NCBI RefSeq assembly: GCF_025165795.1
Contig: NZ_JAJAGO010000003.1
Span: forward strand, 1-64,000
DNA: 64,000 nucleotides
Direction of reading: 5' to 3'
DNA from: Streptomyces gossypii
GTDB lineage: Bacteria > Actinomycetota > Actinomycetes > Streptomycetales > Streptomycetaceae
Numbering within the stretch: position 1 is the stretch's first letter; the number at the start of each line of letters is the position of its first letter. Below the pieces are notes generated by a model. The model made no database searches. It worked only from the letters and a program-made list of their open reading frames with translations, and had not been told where the DNA came from. The translations under genes and the position numbers were made by a program. Positions 1-9,121 of the stretch are shown piece after piece.

Positions 1-160
1 TCGCGTTCACGTCGGAGGTGACGGTCGTGGTCATCGACTGGATGGAGACCGGCGCGTCACCACCGACGGCCACTGAGCCGACCTGGATCTGCCTGCTCCT
101 CCGCCGGTCGGCGAGCTTGATCGGGACGGTCGGGGTGCCGAGCTCCACGGTCGTCGACAT
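1..160 (-). CDS. ispG: 4-hydroxy-3-methylbut-2-en-1-yl diphosphate synthase (IspG), N-terminal fragment
   Basis: Only the first 53 codons lie in the window; the gene runs off the left edge. IspG is the [4Fe-4S] enzyme that reduces methylerythritol cyclodiphosphate to HMBPP in the MEP pathway. The visible N-terminus has the actinobacterial IspG pattern: KLADRR, then [20 protein letters not shown], whose last part begins the TIM-barrel domain. The ATG at 160-158 overlaps the TGA of the upstream dxs gene by one base (TGATG), so the two are probably translationally coupled. It is the last visible gene of the ispH-to-ispG operon and is likely a cluster-dedicated second copy, because Streptomyces carry a housekeeping ispG elsewhere (inference). 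Confidence 0.9.
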   Translation of the reverse strand, partial: MSTTVELGTPTVPIKLADRRRSRQIQVGSVAVGGDAPVSIQSMTTTVTSDVNA

Positions 161-2061
161 CACACAACTCCTTTGAGGGGGGACCGCATCATCCGGGCCT
201 CGATCGATTCCATCGCCTGGCTGGCTATCTGCGAGGCCGTCAGTCCACACTCCTCCAACAGGGCCGCGCGCGTGCTGTGTTCGAGATAGCGCAGGGGCAC
301 CCCCAGCACCCGCAGTCCGGGGGGCGTCACACCGGCTTCGCGCAGCGCGGTGGCCGTCGCCTCGCCGATGCCGCCCGCCCGCAGCCCGTCCTCGACGGTC
401 ACGACCACGTCGAACCCGCGGGCGAGCTCCGCCAGACCGGGATGGACCGGGCTGACCCAGCACGGGTCGACGACGGTGCTTCCGATCCCGTGCTCGGTGA
501 GCAGCCGGGCCGCCTCGACGCACGGCCCCGCCATCGCCCCGACGGCGATCAGCAGCACGTCCTCGCCCGTACGGACCAGCACGTCGATCGGCGGGGCGCC
601 TCCGGCGCCCTCGATCCGGTCGACGGCCGGCAGCGCCGGGCCCAGCGCGCCCTTGGGGAAGCGCAGCAGCGTGGGCCCGTCGTCGATGTCCAGCGCCTCG
701 CGCAGCTCCCGCCGCAGGGTGTCCCCGTCGCGGGGTGCGGCGATGCGCATCCCGGGCACGGACCGGAAGGCGGAGAGGTCCCAGATGCCGTTGTGCGAGG
801 CGCCGTCGTCGCCGGTGACGCCCGCGCGGTCGAGCACGAAGGTCACCGGGAGCCGGTGCAGCCCCACATCCATGACGACCTGGTCGTAGGCGCGGTTCAG
901 GAAGGTGGCGTAGACGCACATCACCGGGTGCAGACCGCCCATCGCCATCCCGGCGGCCGATGTCGCCGCGTGCTGTTCGGCGATGCCGACGTCCACGACC
1001 TGCGCGGGCCGGTCCTGCTGGAGCAGATGCACTCCGGTGGGCTCCGGCATCGCCGCCGTCAGCGCGATGACGTCCGGGCGTTCGGAGGCGACGGCCAGCA
1101 GCTCCTCACCGAAGGCCGTGGTCCAACTGGTTGTGGCGGCGCCCGGCTTGGTACCGGGAGCCGGTGCGGCCCGTACGGCGTGGAAGCGGTCCAGGACGTG
1201 CTGCTCGGCGGGCGCGTGCCCGCGCCCCTTCTCGGTGATGCAGTGCACGACGACGGAGCTGCCGAACGCCCGCGCCCGCGTCAGCACCGACTCGACGGCG
1301 CGCTGGTCGTGCCCGTCCACCGGACCCAGGTACTTCAGCCCCAGATCCTCGTACAGTGCCTGCGGGGTGAGGAAGTCCTTGAGGCCCTTCTTCGCGCCGT
1401 GCAGCGCCCGGTAGACGGTGGGCGCACCGCGCAGCGTCTCCTTGACCTGGCCGAGGAACTCCTCGTAGTGGCGGGAGGCGCGCAGCGCGGTGAGGTGGCT
1501 GGCGAGGCCGCCCACGGTCGGCGCGTAGGAGCGGCCGTTGTCGTTGATGACGACGACCAGCGGGCGGTCCGGGTCGGCGGCGATGTTGTTGAGCGCCTCC
1601 CAGGACATGCCGCCGGTGAGCGCGCCGTCGCCGATGACCGCGACGACGGTGCCCTCCTGGCCGCGCAGCTTCTTCGCGTGCGCGAGGCCGTCGGCGTAGG
1701 AGAGCGCGGTGGAGGCGTGCGAGTTCTCCACCAGATCGTGCTCGGACTCCTCCCGGCTGGGGTAGCCCGACATGCCGCCCGGCGTGCGCAGCGTCTCGAA
1801 GCTCTTCACACGCCCCGTGAGCAGCTTGTGCACATAGGTCTGGTGGCCGGTGTCCCAGACCAGCGGGTCGCGGGGTGAGTCGAACACCCGGTGCAGCGCG
1901 AGGGTCAGCTCGACGACTCCGAGGTTGGGTCCGAGGTGTCCGCCGTTGCGGGTCACGCGGTCGATCAGCAGCTCGCGGATCTCCTGGGCCAGCGGAGCCA
2001 GTTGGTCTTCGTCGAGTGCGCGCAGATCGGCCGGTCCGCCGATGCTCTCCAGGAGTCCCAT
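160..2061 (-). CDS. dxs: 1-deoxy-D-xylulose-5-phosphate synthase
   Basis: DXS condenses pyruvate and glyceraldehyde 3-phosphate, using thiamine diphosphate, in the first and flux-controlling MEP step. The 633-residue length fits the family. Visible motifs are the substrate/TPP histidines in GHQTYVHK (His73, His79), the TPP-binding GDGALTG at 144-150, the general-base Glu362 in GIAEQH, and [15 protein letters not shown] at 411-425. It sits 2 nt after the small gene upstream and overlaps ispG by one base. Together with ispH and a prenyl diphosphate synthase in the same operon it should raise C5 supply for the prenyltransferases of this cluster (inference). A duplicate of the primary-metabolism gene is expected elsewhere in the genome. 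Confidence 0.96.
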   Translation of the reverse strand: MGLLESIGGPADLRALDEDQLAPLAQEIRELLIDRVTRNGGHLGPNLGVVELTLALHRVFDSPRDPLVWDTGHQTYVHKLLTGRVKSFETLRTPGGMSGYPSREESEHDLVENSHASTALSYADGLAHAKKLRGQEGTVVAVIGDGALTGGMSWEALNNIAADPDRPLVVVINDNGRSYAPTVGGLASHLTALRASRHYEEFLGQVKETLRGAPTVYRALHGAKKGLKDFLTPQALYEDLGLKYLGPVDGHDQRAVESVLTRARAFGSSVVVHCITEKGRGHAPAEQHVLDRFHAVRAAPAPGTKPGAATTSWTTAFGEELLAVASERPDVIALTAAMPEPTGVHLLQQDRPAQVVDVGIAEQHAATSAAGMAMGGLHPVMCVYATFLNRAYDQVVMDVGLHRLPVTFVLDRAGVTGDDGASHNGIWDLSAFRSVPGMRIAAPRDGDTLRRELREALDIDDGPTLLRFPKGALGPALPAVDRIEGAGGAPPIDVLVRTGEDVLLIAVGAMAGPCVEAARLLTEHGIGSTVVDPCWVSPVHPGLAELARGFDVVVTVEDGLRAGGIGEATATALREAGVTPPGLRVLGVPLRYLEHSTRAALLEECGLTASQIASQAMESIEARMMRSPLKGVV

Positions 2062-2063
2062 GG

Positions 2064-2522
2064 TCAGGCTCCCGCCCCGGCTCCGGATCCGGCGCCCGCA
2101 CCGGCGGGGACCCGCGCGGTCCGCTGCCGGAAGGAGAGGGCCCCGTCGGGCTTCAGGTCCAGGTCGGGGCCGGTCACCAGGTGCGGTGCGGCGATCAGGA
2201 TGTTGTAGTGGTTCGGGAAGTGGCAGGAGTCGAAGCCCAGCACGGTGCCCACCAGGCTGTTGCCGTACCAGACCTCGTCACCGCGGTCGATCACTCCGGC
2301 GGCGTGGATCTCGACGAAGCCGAGGAAGCCCACCCGGTCCACCCGGGCACCCGGCTGCTGCTCCAACTGGTCGGTGGTGACCAGCTCGTGCACCTCACCG
2401 CGGCGTACGCAGCGGCTGGTGAACTCCTCCAGCCGCATGCCGCGGTCCTCCCTGCGGTGGGTGAGCACCTTCACCACGGTGCTGGCAACGACGCACTTGG
2501 CGCCGTCCTCGTGGGTGTTCAC
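2064..2522 (-). CDS. conserved small protein of unknown function
   Basis: This 152-residue protein has no motif I can assign firmly; it may belong to an actinobacterial DUF (DUF6917 comes to mind, from memory only). The first two thirds look like a folded soluble domain with a conserved-looking [12 protein letters not shown] segment near residue 105, while the last 15 residues are a Gly/Ala/Ser tail without likely structure. No signal peptide or membrane segment is evident. It starts with GTG, overlapping the stop of the Gfo/Idh gene upstream by 4 nt (GTGA), and ends 2 nt before dxs. That position makes it part of the isoprenoid/redox operon, but its role is unknown. Confidence 0.75.
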   Translation of the reverse strand: MNTHEDGAKCVVASTVVKVLTHRREDRGMRLEEFTSRCVRRGEVHELVTTDQLEQQPGARVDRVGFLGFVEIHAAGVIDRGDEVWYGNSLVGTVLGFDSCHFPNHYNILIAAPHLVTGPDLDLKPDGALSFRQRTARVPAGAGAGSGAGAGA

Positions 2523-3472
2523 GTGGCCACTCCTTCCGACCGGTAGACGGCGTCGACCAGGTTGAGCGCGGCGAGCCCGCCGCGGGTGGACTCCGCCCCC
2601 GCCCGCAGCCTGGTCTCGAAATCCTGGAGCACGCCGACGTATTCGTGCCAGAGCGAGCCCTTGAACTCAAGGTGGCCCTTGAGCATGTCGGCCACCAGCC
2701 GCTGCCCGTCGGCGAGTTCGACGGTGACGTCCTTGACCTCGCCGTCGTAGGACCAGTCCAGCTCCACCCGGGCCGGTATGCCGTCCGGTGTGCGCAGCCG
2801 GACGATCGCCTCGCGGTCCGTGCCGTGCTCGTCACGGGTCACCTGGGCGCCGGTCAGCTCGACGTCCCCGAGGTACTGGCGCACCAGGTCGAAGGCGTTC
2901 GGGCCGTTGTCGGCCACGCAGCCGCCCCCGCAGCGGCGGGTGTCCAGATACCAGCGGTCGCTTCCGGCGTGCTCCTCGATGCGCTCCAGATAGCGGACGG
3001 TCAGCGCACGTACGGGATTTGCGGCGTGCGTGGTCCGCAGCTCCTCCAGCAGCCGCAGCACCTCGCTGTTGTAGCGCCGGTGGAAGGAGGTGAAGAGGGG
3101 CACGCGCCGGACGTGGGCCAACTCGGCGAGCGCCCGGCCGTCCACCAGAGTGGTGGCGAGCGGCTTCTCCACACAGACGGGCAGCCCGGCCTCCATCGCG
3201 TCCCCGCACACCGAGGCGTGCACGTCGTTGGGCACGTTGACGACCACCGCGTCCACGCCCGCGTCGGCCAGCATCTCGGTGTGGCTGGTGTAGCACTTGG
3301 TGCCGGCGCGGAACGGCTCCAGGGCCTCGGGCCGCAGATCGCAGACCGCGGCCAGGTCGAGCGAGGGCAGCTGCTCCAGGGCGGCGACATAGAACTTCGA
3401 GATCACGCCCAGCCCGATGAGGCCGATGCGGATCGGCGGTGTTGCCGGGGTCGGCTGAGTCGTCGCGGTCAT
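2519..3472 (-). CDS. Gfo/Idh/MocA-family NAD(P)-dependent oxidoreductase (copy 1)
   Basis: A 317-residue dehydrogenase with an N-terminal Rossmann fold (IGLIGLGVISKFYVAA near residues 15-30) and the family's EKPLATT motif near residue 100, whose lysine takes part in catalysis. These enzymes oxidise a hydroxyl of sugars, inositols or nucleotide sugars. The ATG start overlaps the stop of the Ldh-type gene by 4 nt; a much longer in-frame extension upstream only reads through neighbouring genes antiparallel to their frame and is rejected. With gfo copy 2, the TIM-barrel isomerase and the Ldh-family gene it forms a four-enzyme polyol/sugar redox set. The substrate is not evident; supplying ketones for the DegT aminotransferases is a reasonable inference. 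Confidence 0.9.
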   Translation of the reverse strand: MTATTQPTPATPPIRIGLIGLGVISKFYVAALEQLPSLDLAAVCDLRPEALEPFRAGTKCYTSHTEMLADAGVDAVVVNVPNDVHASVCGDAMEAGLPVCVEKPLATTLVDGRALAELAHVRRVPLFTSFHRRYNSEVLRLLEELRTTHAANPVRALTVRYLERIEEHAGSDRWYLDTRRCGGGCVADNGPNAFDLVRQYLGDVELTGAQVTRDEHGTDREAIVRLRTPDGIPARVELDWSYDGEVKDVTVELADGQRLVADMLKGHLEFKGSLWHEYVGVLQDFETRLRAGAESTRGGLAALNLVDAVYRSEGVAT

Positions 3473-4641
3473 CGGGCTCCTCCGGTGAGCAGCGGGGGCG
3501 CGTCGAGGCCGCGTTCGGCGGCCAGGGTCCGCAGCTCCTCGTAGCGTTCGGCGGCGAGCGGCACCCCGTCCCGGCGGTTGCGTTCGGCCGCGGCGGCCTC
3601 GGGGCGGCCGGGATAGCTCACCGGGCGCGCCGGGTCCATCGGCGGGCAGTCGAGCAGCGAGCCGAACAGCCCGTCCGCGTCGGCCCGTACGTCCTGCCCG
3701 GGGCGCAGCGTGCCGGGGGCGAGGACCAGTGCGGTGATGCCGATGTCGTCGTCCCGGCCGGTGGGTCGGCCGTCGCCGTCCAGGGCCTCGGGCGCGGGGC
3801 CGAATCCGGCGCCGGGGACCAGGGCGGCCAGCACCTCGACCATCAGGCCGAGACCGTAGCCCTTGTAGGCGCCGGTCGACGGGTCGCCGCCGAGCCAGCG
3901 CAGATAGCCGGTCCCCTCGTCGAGGGTGTGCGGGTCGGTCACCGTACGGCCCTCGGCGTCCTCCAGCCAGCCCTCCGGGACCGGCCGCCCCTCGCGGGCG
4001 GCGGCGCGTACCCGGCCGGTGGGCACCACGCTGGTGCTCATGTCCAGGATGTACGGCTCGTGCTCGCCCGCGGGCGCGGCGACGCTGAAGGGGTTGGTGC
4101 CGAGCATCGCGGCCCGGCCGCCCGGCGGCCGGAGGATGCGCTGGCCGCCGCAGTTGGAGGCGAGGAAGGCGACCATGCCGCGCTCGGCTATCCGGCCGGT
4201 GTGGAATCCGGCGCAGCCGAAGTGGGTGGCGTTGCGCAGGGTGACCATGGCGATGCCGGTGGTCTCGGCGCGGTCGGCGGCCAGCGTCAGCGCCTCGGCC
4301 GCGGACCACAGGCCCAGCGAGCGGCGGCCGTCCAGGAGCACGGCCGGGCCGGTGTCGGTGACCTTCTCGGGCTCGGCGAGCGGGTCGATGCGGCCGTCGT
4401 CCATCGCGGGCAGGTAGAGGCGGGTGAGATTGGTGAGGCCGTGCGAGGTCAGCCCGGTCAGGTCGCCGTAGACGAGCGCCTCGGCCGCCGTACGGGCGCG
4501 GCCGGCGGGCACGCCGCGGTCGCCGAAGACCTCGGCGGTGAAGGCGACCAGCGCCTCGTAGCCGACGGTCACGTCGTCCGGCCGGCCGGACGGGGACGCC
4601 GGCGTCGCGTGTGGGGTGTGGCCCCCGGAAGGGTTCGGCAC
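3469..4641 (-). CDS. Ldh-family (malate/L-lactate/ureidoglycolate dehydrogenase type) oxidoreductase
   Basis: The 390-residue product belongs to the non-Rossmann malate/lactate dehydrogenase superfamily (YlbC/YiaK type), which reduces 2-keto acids or oxidises 2-hydroxy acids with NAD(P). Supporting motifs are LRNATHFGCAGFH with the catalytic His, LGTNPFSVAAP in the cofactor region, and KGYGLGLMVEVL in the C-terminal third. I chose the GTG at 4641 because GGAG lies 8 nt upstream; a GTG at 4656 would add five residues. Its stop overlaps the next Gfo/Idh start by 4 nt. In sugar-catabolism operons this family acts on 2,3-diketo-gulonate-like compounds, so a sugar- or cyclitol-derived keto acid is a plausible substrate here (inference). 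Confidence 0.88.
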   Translation of the reverse strand: MPNPSGGHTPHATPASPSGRPDDVTVGYEALVAFTAEVFGDRGVPAGRARTAAEALVYGDLTGLTSHGLTNLTRLYLPAMDDGRIDPLAEPEKVTDTGPAVLLDGRRSLGLWSAAEALTLAADRAETTGIAMVTLRNATHFGCAGFHTGRIAERGMVAFLASNCGGQRILRPPGGRAAMLGTNPFSVAAPAGEHEPYILDMSTSVVPTGRVRAAAREGRPVPEGWLEDAEGRTVTDPHTLDEGTGYLRWLGGDPSTGAYKGYGLGLMVEVLAALVPGAGFGPAPEALDGDGRPTGRDDDIGITALVLAPGTLRPGQDVRADADGLFGSLLDCPPMDPARPVSYPGRPEAAAAERNRRDGVPLAAERYEELRTLAAERGLDAPPLLTGGAR

Positions 4642-4680
4642 AGAGGTGCTCCTCACGATGTCGGTCAGCGAGTCGGCGAG

Positions 4681-5598
4681 TCAGTGAGTGGGTGCCGGTG
4701 CGGCGGCGGTCAGCCCGGCGGCCAGCGCTTCGAGTTGGCGGCCGTAGCGCACGAACTGGGCTACTCCGTCGGGCGCTGCGTCCGCACGGCCCTCGTGCGG
4801 CCGTACAAAGAGGTGCGGTTCGATGGACCAGAAGCCGGTGTAGCCGTTGTCGAGCACCAGCCGCAGGCAGTCGGCGACGCGGCAGACGCCGTCGCCGGGC
4901 AGGGTGTAGACGATCTCTCCGCCCTCTCCGGCAGCTCCCGCCTCCCGGCGGGCGTCCTTGATCTGGACGTGCTCGACCCACGGCAGCAGGCCGGTCAGCA
5001 TGTCGTACGCCTCGTAGCCGTACGCCAGGCCGTTTCCGGTGTCGAAGACCAGCCGGAGCGCCGGGCTGTCCACCTCCTCCAGCAGACGACGGGCGCGCGC
5101 GGCGTCGCTGCCCGCCCAGCCGGCGCAGTTCTCGTGCAGCAGGACGACGCCCGCGTCCTCGGCCCGCTCGGCGAGCTGCTTCATCCGGTGCCGCACCCGG
5201 CGGCCCCACTCCTCCTCGTCCAGCCCGCCCTCCGGGTCGTCGGGGTAGGACATGACGCGGATGTAGCGGGTGCCGAGTGCGGCGCAGCGCGGCGCCAGCC
5301 GCTCCAGCTCGGTCAGGTCGAGGGCGAAGTCACCGGTGATGGGGCGTGCCCAGTTGGCGATCCGGGAGTCCACACAGACGACTTCGAGGTCCGCCTCGCG
5401 CAGGGCCGCCGCCGCCCGGTCGAACGCGGCGTCGTCGAGGTCGGCGAGGCTGGTGCCGTCGATGTTCCGCAGTTCGATGGCTGACCATCCGAGCTCCTGA
5501 TGGGCGCGGATCTGTTCACCGAGGGCCGGCGCCGCCTCGTCGCCGATTCCGGCGAAGCGGATTCCGGGTGGCGGCGGATGGCCGGTGTCAGGCGACAT
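4681..5598 (-). CDS. sugar phosphate isomerase/epimerase-like TIM barrel (AP endonuclease 2 fold)
   Basis: A 305-residue xylose-isomerase-like TIM barrel. The four expected metal ligands can all be placed: Glu156 (LLHENCAGW), Asp186 (LVFDTGN), His210 (EHVQIKD) and Glu260 (SIEPHLF). This points to an active divalent-metal isomerase, epimerase or dehydratase related to IolE/IolI/IolH and to tagatose epimerases. It overlaps gfo copy 2 by 11 nt and has a good ribosome site (GGAAGG, 6 nt before ATG). Genes of this fold beside Gfo/Idh dehydrogenases are typical of inositol and keto-sugar pathways; in this cluster they may shape a cyclitol or sugar unit later aminated by DegT enzymes (inference). 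Confidence 0.88.
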   Translation of the reverse strand: MSPDTGHPPPPGIRFAGIGDEAAPALGEQIRAHQELGWSAIELRNIDGTSLADLDDAAFDRAAAALREADLEVVCVDSRIANWARPITGDFALDLTELERLAPRCAALGTRYIRVMSYPDDPEGGLDEEEWGRRVRHRMKQLAERAEDAGVVLLHENCAGWAGSDAARARRLLEEVDSPALRLVFDTGNGLAYGYEAYDMLTGLLPWVEHVQIKDARREAGAAGEGGEIVYTLPGDGVCRVADCLRLVLDNGYTGFWSIEPHLFVRPHEGRADAAPDGVAQFVRYGRQLEALAAGLTAAAPAPTH

Positions 5599-6646
5599 GG
5601 GAGACCTTCCTGCCGCTGTGCGGCCGGTCGTCGGGGCGTGGTGCGGCGGGAGTAGGGGTGGCGCGGCTCATCCGCTTCGCGTCGGCCAGCAGGTCCACCA
5701 CCCGTGCGGCGAGGTGCAGTTCGGCACTCTGCTCCACGCCGTCCTGGTAGTCCCGGTAGATCTGTACGAGTTGGGCCGAGAGCGCGTCGTCCTGGAAGAC
5801 CTCCCACTCCTCCGGGGCGCCGGGCCTGCTGATCCGCAGCTGGGCGTAGTGGTCGTCCGCGGTGTTGGGGTAGTGCCCCACCAGGTGGCCGCCGGAGAAC
5901 TCCATGGCGATCCGCCGTTCCCGCAGCGGAGCGGTCAGGTCGGAGATGATGCGGCTCGTGACGCCGGAGTGGCGGAGGACGAGCTCGGCCCGTCCCATCT
6001 CCGGGATCACGGTGTCCCCGATGTGCATGTCGGCCAGCTCGGCGGAGATCACGCGGGCGTCCCCGGCCAGCCGCAGGCAGACGCCGAGGGAGTGCGGTGG
6101 TTCGATGTCGAAGGCGGTGGGGTGACCGGTGTCGGCAAGCGTCCGGCGCATCCGCGGCTTGAACTGGCGTATGTCGATCGAGCGGGGCTCGCCCAGCGTG
6201 CCGTCGGCGACCAGCTGGGCCAGCCGGGTGGTGAGCGTGCTGGCCAGCCAGGGTGCGACGACGGCGACTTCGAGTTTCCGGTCGGCGGCGAAGTCGACGA
6301 TCTCGTGCGCCGTGGCCCGCTCGGCGGCCAGCGGCTTCTCCACGATCACCTGATGGAAGCCGGCGTCGGCAAGTTCGCGGAGCAGCCCCAGCCGGGCGAC
6401 CGGCGGGGTGCACAGGTGCACCACCGTCTCGTCCGGGTCGAGCAGCGCCCGTGCCTCCTGGAGGGAGTTCACCAGGCGCAGGCCGTCGGCGGTCGAGGGC
6501 GGCGTCACGGCCATCGGGTCGAGGGCCAGGACCGGTGCCTCGGCGAAGAGGCCGGGGTGGCGGCCGGCGGCCCGGAGCTTGTCCAGTACGGCCCAGTGGA
6601 GCCCGAAGCCCGCCCGTCCCAGACCGATGATCAGTGTCCGGAGCAT
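5588..6646 (-). CDS. Gfo/Idh/MocA-family oxidoreductase (copy 2)
   Basis: A 352-residue NAD(P)-dependent dehydrogenase. The N-terminus is a Rossmann glycine motif (IIGLGRAGFG, residues 6-15), and VEKPLAAE carries the conserved catalytic-site lysine. It is clearly diverged from copy 1, so the two probably act on different substrates or positions. The C-terminus beyond the substrate-binding beta-sheet domain is a proline- and arginine-rich tail. It lies 22 nt downstream of the polyprenyl synthase gene and overlaps the TIM-barrel gene by 11 nt, so it is an internal operon gene. The substrate cannot be read from the sequence. Confidence 0.88.
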   Translation of the reverse strand: MLRTLIIGLGRAGFGLHWAVLDKLRAAGRHPGLFAEAPVLALDPMAVTPPSTADGLRLVNSLQEARALLDPDETVVHLCTPPVARLGLLRELADAGFHQVIVEKPLAAERATAHEIVDFAADRKLEVAVVAPWLASTLTTRLAQLVADGTLGEPRSIDIRQFKPRMRRTLADTGHPTAFDIEPPHSLGVCLRLAGDARVISAELADMHIGDTVIPEMGRAELVLRHSGVTSRIISDLTAPLRERRIAMEFSGGHLVGHYPNTADDHYAQLRISRPGAPEEWEVFQDDALSAQLVQIYRDYQDGVEQSAELHLAARVVDLLADAKRMSRATPTPAAPRPDDRPHSGRKVSHVA

Positions 6647-6668
6647 GTCTGTGGTGCCCTTCGGCTCG

Positions 6669-7757
6669 TCAGCGGTCCCGGTAGGCCACGGAGGTCGTCA
6701 GTTCCGTCAGCCGGGTGCGCCAGTTGTCGACAAGGGGTGCGTCGGCCAGCGCCTTGCGGGCGTCCTCGACGAGCTGCGCGATGCGCTGCTCGACGTCCTC
6801 GGCCACGCCGGTCTCGACCAGCAGCTCGCGCATCCGGTCGGCCTGCTCCGGCCCGGCCGGATGGGCGGCGAGGGCGCGGATGCGGTCGTCCCGGCGCACC
6901 CCCAGGCTCAGCAGGTAGCTCATCTTGAACTGCGCGAAGTCCAGCCCGGCGGGCTTGCCCGTGTCGGCGGAGGTGCCGAAGGCGTCGATCATGTCGTCGC
7001 GGAACTGGAACGCCTCGCCCAGCGGCAGCCCGTACCCCTCGAAGACGTCCGCGAGGTCGGTGCGTCCGGCCAGGGCGGCGCCCAGCTGGAGCGGGCGGTG
7101 GATCGTGTAGCGGCCCGACTTGCATACCGCGATCCAGCGGGACAGCTCCGGGTCGGCGACGCCCTCGGCGGCCACGGCGATGTCCAGGTACTGCCCGAAG
7201 GTGACCTCGATGCGCAGCTCGTCCCACACCGCACGGGCCTCGTCTTCGAGGCCGCGGGTGAACCGGTCCGCGTAGATGTGCGCGAGGTCGGCGGCGAGGT
7301 TGGCGATGCCCTCGCCGTAGCGGCGCGCCTCGCCGCGCAGGCCGCGCTCCGTGTGGTCGCCGATGTGCCGCTCGTGCGCGGTGACGGTGCCGCGCCGGGT
7401 GGGTGCGTCGTCCAGCACGTCGTCCCGCAACAGGGCGAAGCTGTGGAGGAGTTCGAGGGCGACGGCCGCGTCCACGGCCTTCGGGCACTCCGGGTCGCCG
7501 CCTGCCGCGAGGTAGCCCAGCAGGCAGAAGCGGGGCCGCAGCAGCTTGCCGCCCGCGAGGCTGAGGGTGGTCACGGCCTCCACGAGGGCGGCGCAGCGCG
7601 GGTCGACGGCGGCCCAGCGGTCCCGCTCGGCCGTCAGCACGGCGGCGATACGGCGCTCCACCTCCGCGAGTGCGGTGCTCAGCGCGTCATCGGGGGCGGT
7701 GGCGGTGGCGGCCGGGGCGCTGCTGGGCGGGGCGGCCGAGGTGGTCTGCACGGTCAC
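6669..7757 (-). CDS. polyprenyl diphosphate synthase (probably GGPP- or longer-chain type)
   Basis: A 362-residue trans-prenyltransferase that extends allylic diphosphates with IPP. The first Asp-rich motif is DDVLDD at 112-117 and the second is DDMID at 254-258, with the expected GGKLLRPR motif at 69-76. The residue five before the first motif is Phe107, which suggests a short to medium chain (C20 class), although chain length cannot be fixed by eye. The start overlaps the ispH stop by 4 nt. The first 20 residues are a low-complexity Ala/Pro/Thr leader. Its product is the likely donor for the two UbiA enzymes of this cluster (inference). Confidence 0.93.
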   Translation of the reverse strand: MTVQTTSAAPPSSAPAATATAPDDALSTALAEVERRIAAVLTAERDRWAAVDPRCAALVEAVTTLSLAGGKLLRPRFCLLGYLAAGGDPECPKAVDAAVALELLHSFALLRDDVLDDAPTRRGTVTAHERHIGDHTERGLRGEARRYGEGIANLAADLAHIYADRFTRGLEDEARAVWDELRIEVTFGQYLDIAVAAEGVADPELSRWIAVCKSGRYTIHRPLQLGAALAGRTDLADVFEGYGLPLGEAFQFRDDMIDAFGTSADTGKPAGLDFAQFKMSYLLSLGVRRDDRIRALAAHPAGPEQADRMRELLVETGVAEDVEQRIAQLVEDARKALADAPLVDNWRTRLTELTTSVAYRDR

Positions 7758-8731
7758 GGGCTGTCCGCCCCTTTCAGTATGGAGGGCAGGCCGAAGACGA
7801 TGTCCTCGGTCGCGGTCACTTCGGTCTCGACCCGTCCGTAGCCCAGGCCGGCAAGCCGCACCAGGAGTTCGTTGACGAGCGTGGACGGGGCGCTGGCTCC
7901 CGCGCTGACGCCGATGGCGTCCACGCCGGCGAGCCAGCTGACGTCCAGGTCGTCCGGGGCGGGCAGCAGGCGGGCCGGGGTCCCGGCGTCCTCGGCGACC
8001 TCCACCATGCGAATGGAGTTGCTGGAGTTCTCCGAGCCGATGACCAGCACGAGATCAGTGCGGGCGGCGACGGCCTTCACGGCGTTCTGGCGGTTCTGGC
8101 TGGCGTAGCAGATGTCGTCGGTACCGGGGCCGCGCAGGTCGTCGAAGCGCTCCTGCATGGCCTCGACGATGTCGCGGGTCTCGTCCAGCGAGAGGGTGGT
8201 CTGGGTGAGATAGGAGACCGGGGCGTCCCTGGGCAGGTCGAGCGCGTGCACCTCCTCGACGGTGGCGACCACGCGGGTGTGCTCGGGTGCCTCGCCGTAG
8301 GTGCCCTCGACCTCCTCGTGCTCCTCGTGCCCGATGAGCAGGATGATGCGGTCGGCCTCGGCGTAGCGGCGGGACTCCTGGTGGACCTTGGCCACCAGTG
8401 GACAGGTCGCGTCGACAACGGTCAGTTCGCGGCGCGCGGCGCCCTCGCGTACGGCGGGCGAGACGCCGTGGGCGGAGAAGACGCAGACGGCGCCCTGCGG
8501 CACGTCGGCCTCGGAGTCCACGAAGCGGGCACCGCGCTCCTCCAGATCGCGTACGACATGGTGGTTGTGCACGATCTGCTTCCGCACGTAGACAGGGGCG
8601 CCGAAGCGCTCCAGCGCGACCTCGACGATTTCGATGGCGCGGTCCACACCGGCGCAGAAGCTGCGGGGTTCGGCCAGTACCACGGTCTTGACGGTCCGGT
8701 CAGGCAATTTCGTCGAGCCACCCGTTTTCAC
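7754..8731 (-). CDS. ispH: 4-hydroxy-3-methylbut-2-enyl diphosphate reductase
   Basis: IspH (LytB) reduces HMBPP to IPP and DMAPP, the last MEP step. The three iron-sulfur cluster cysteines are present: Cys26 (FCAGVDRA), Cys110 (DATCPLV) and Cys208 (DDICYASQ), with GSENSSNS and SAGASAP substrate-binding segments downstream. I place the start at the GTG at 8731, which has GGAAGAG 6 nt upstream and gives 325 residues. The frame stays open to a GTG at 8800, but that has no ribosome site and would include a rare TTA codon. It is the first gene of the ispH-ispG operon, driven by the TTGACA promoter at 8865-8894. Confidence 0.94.
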   Translation of the reverse strand: MKTGGSTKLPDRTVKTVVLAEPRSFCAGVDRAIEIVEVALERFGAPVYVRKQIVHNHHVVRDLEERGARFVDSEADVPQGAVCVFSAHGVSPAVREGAARRELTVVDATCPLVAKVHQESRRYAEADRIILLIGHEEHEEVEGTYGEAPEHTRVVATVEEVHALDLPRDAPVSYLTQTTLSLDETRDIVEAMQERFDDLRGPGTDDICYASQNRQNAVKAVAARTDLVLVIGSENSSNSIRMVEVAEDAGTPARLLPAPDDLDVSWLAGVDAIGVSAGASAPSTLVNELLVRLAGLGYGRVETEVTATEDIVFGLPSILKGADSP

Positions 8732-8864
8732 CGGTATCTCTTCCGGTATCAAAGCCAGCACATCCTCTGTCGCCGCCGATAATTCGGCGCACCCGCGCAC
8801 GGGCCGGATTCTTGGATTCGGATTCTCCGCACCCTGTGGGAACGTGGAAGGGCGATGCAGCTCG

Positions 8865-8894
8865 AATCTGATCCCCCGGGCCTTCTCATGTCAA
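8865..8894 (-). promoter_or_regulatory. candidate promoter for the ispH operon
   Basis: On the minus strand TTGACA (8894-8889) is followed after 18 nt by CAGATT (8870-8865), close to the actinomycete TAGNNT -10 pattern. The same spacing and a similar hexamer pair occur upstream of rmlB at 43278-43307. Confidence 0.5.
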
Positions 8895-9032
8895 GCACTA
8901 TCCCTGGTCTGAGGGCGGCGGCGGACCAGGGAACCCGGCAGTCAATACCCCCTGAACTGGTAGTGTGCAGTCCTTTCTGAAATTCCCTAGCTGAAGCTTG
9001 TCAGCACGGCTTCTTCAGGCCATGGCAAGATA

Positions 9033-9050
9033 TTGCTATTGCTGGTTATC
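9033..9050 (+). promoter_or_regulatory. 11-bp-spaced heptamer repeats upstream of cassette A
   Basis: TTGCTAT (9033-9039) and GGTTATC (9044-9050) start 11 bp apart and lie about 10 bp before a possible -10 element TATTAA at 9061. Repeats at one-helical-turn spacing near the -35 region are the usual layout of SARP activator sites. The first heptamer recurs at 44839, 44850 and, on the minus strand, at 17558 and 18308. Confidence 0.45.
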
Positions 9051-9121
9051 GGGGGGATGGTATTAACTGTCCCATGCTTGCCGCACATCCGTATCTCCGT
9101 CGCCACACGGGGGATCGCTGA

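Larger units (their letters stand above)
8732..9121. promoter_or_regulatory. divergent intergenic region between ispH operon and cassette A
   Basis: This 390 bp gap has no supported gene; an open frame of ispH extends into it to 8800 but without a ribosome site. It is clearly less GC-rich than its flanks and holds the two opposed promoter elements listed separately. It must drive both the isoprenoid/redox operon and the DegT-UbiA operon. Confidence 0.75.

Noticed and set aside
3472..5209. Long N-terminal extension of the first Gfo/Idh gene (896 residues in total)
   Set aside because: It overlaps the Ldh and TIM-barrel genes entirely and has shadow-frame composition; the Rossmann motif starts right after the ATG at 3472.
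8732..8800. Start of ispH at the GTG at 8800
   Set aside because: No ribosome site, a TTA codon inside, and 23 extra residues not typical of IspH; the GTG at 8731 has GGAAGAG.
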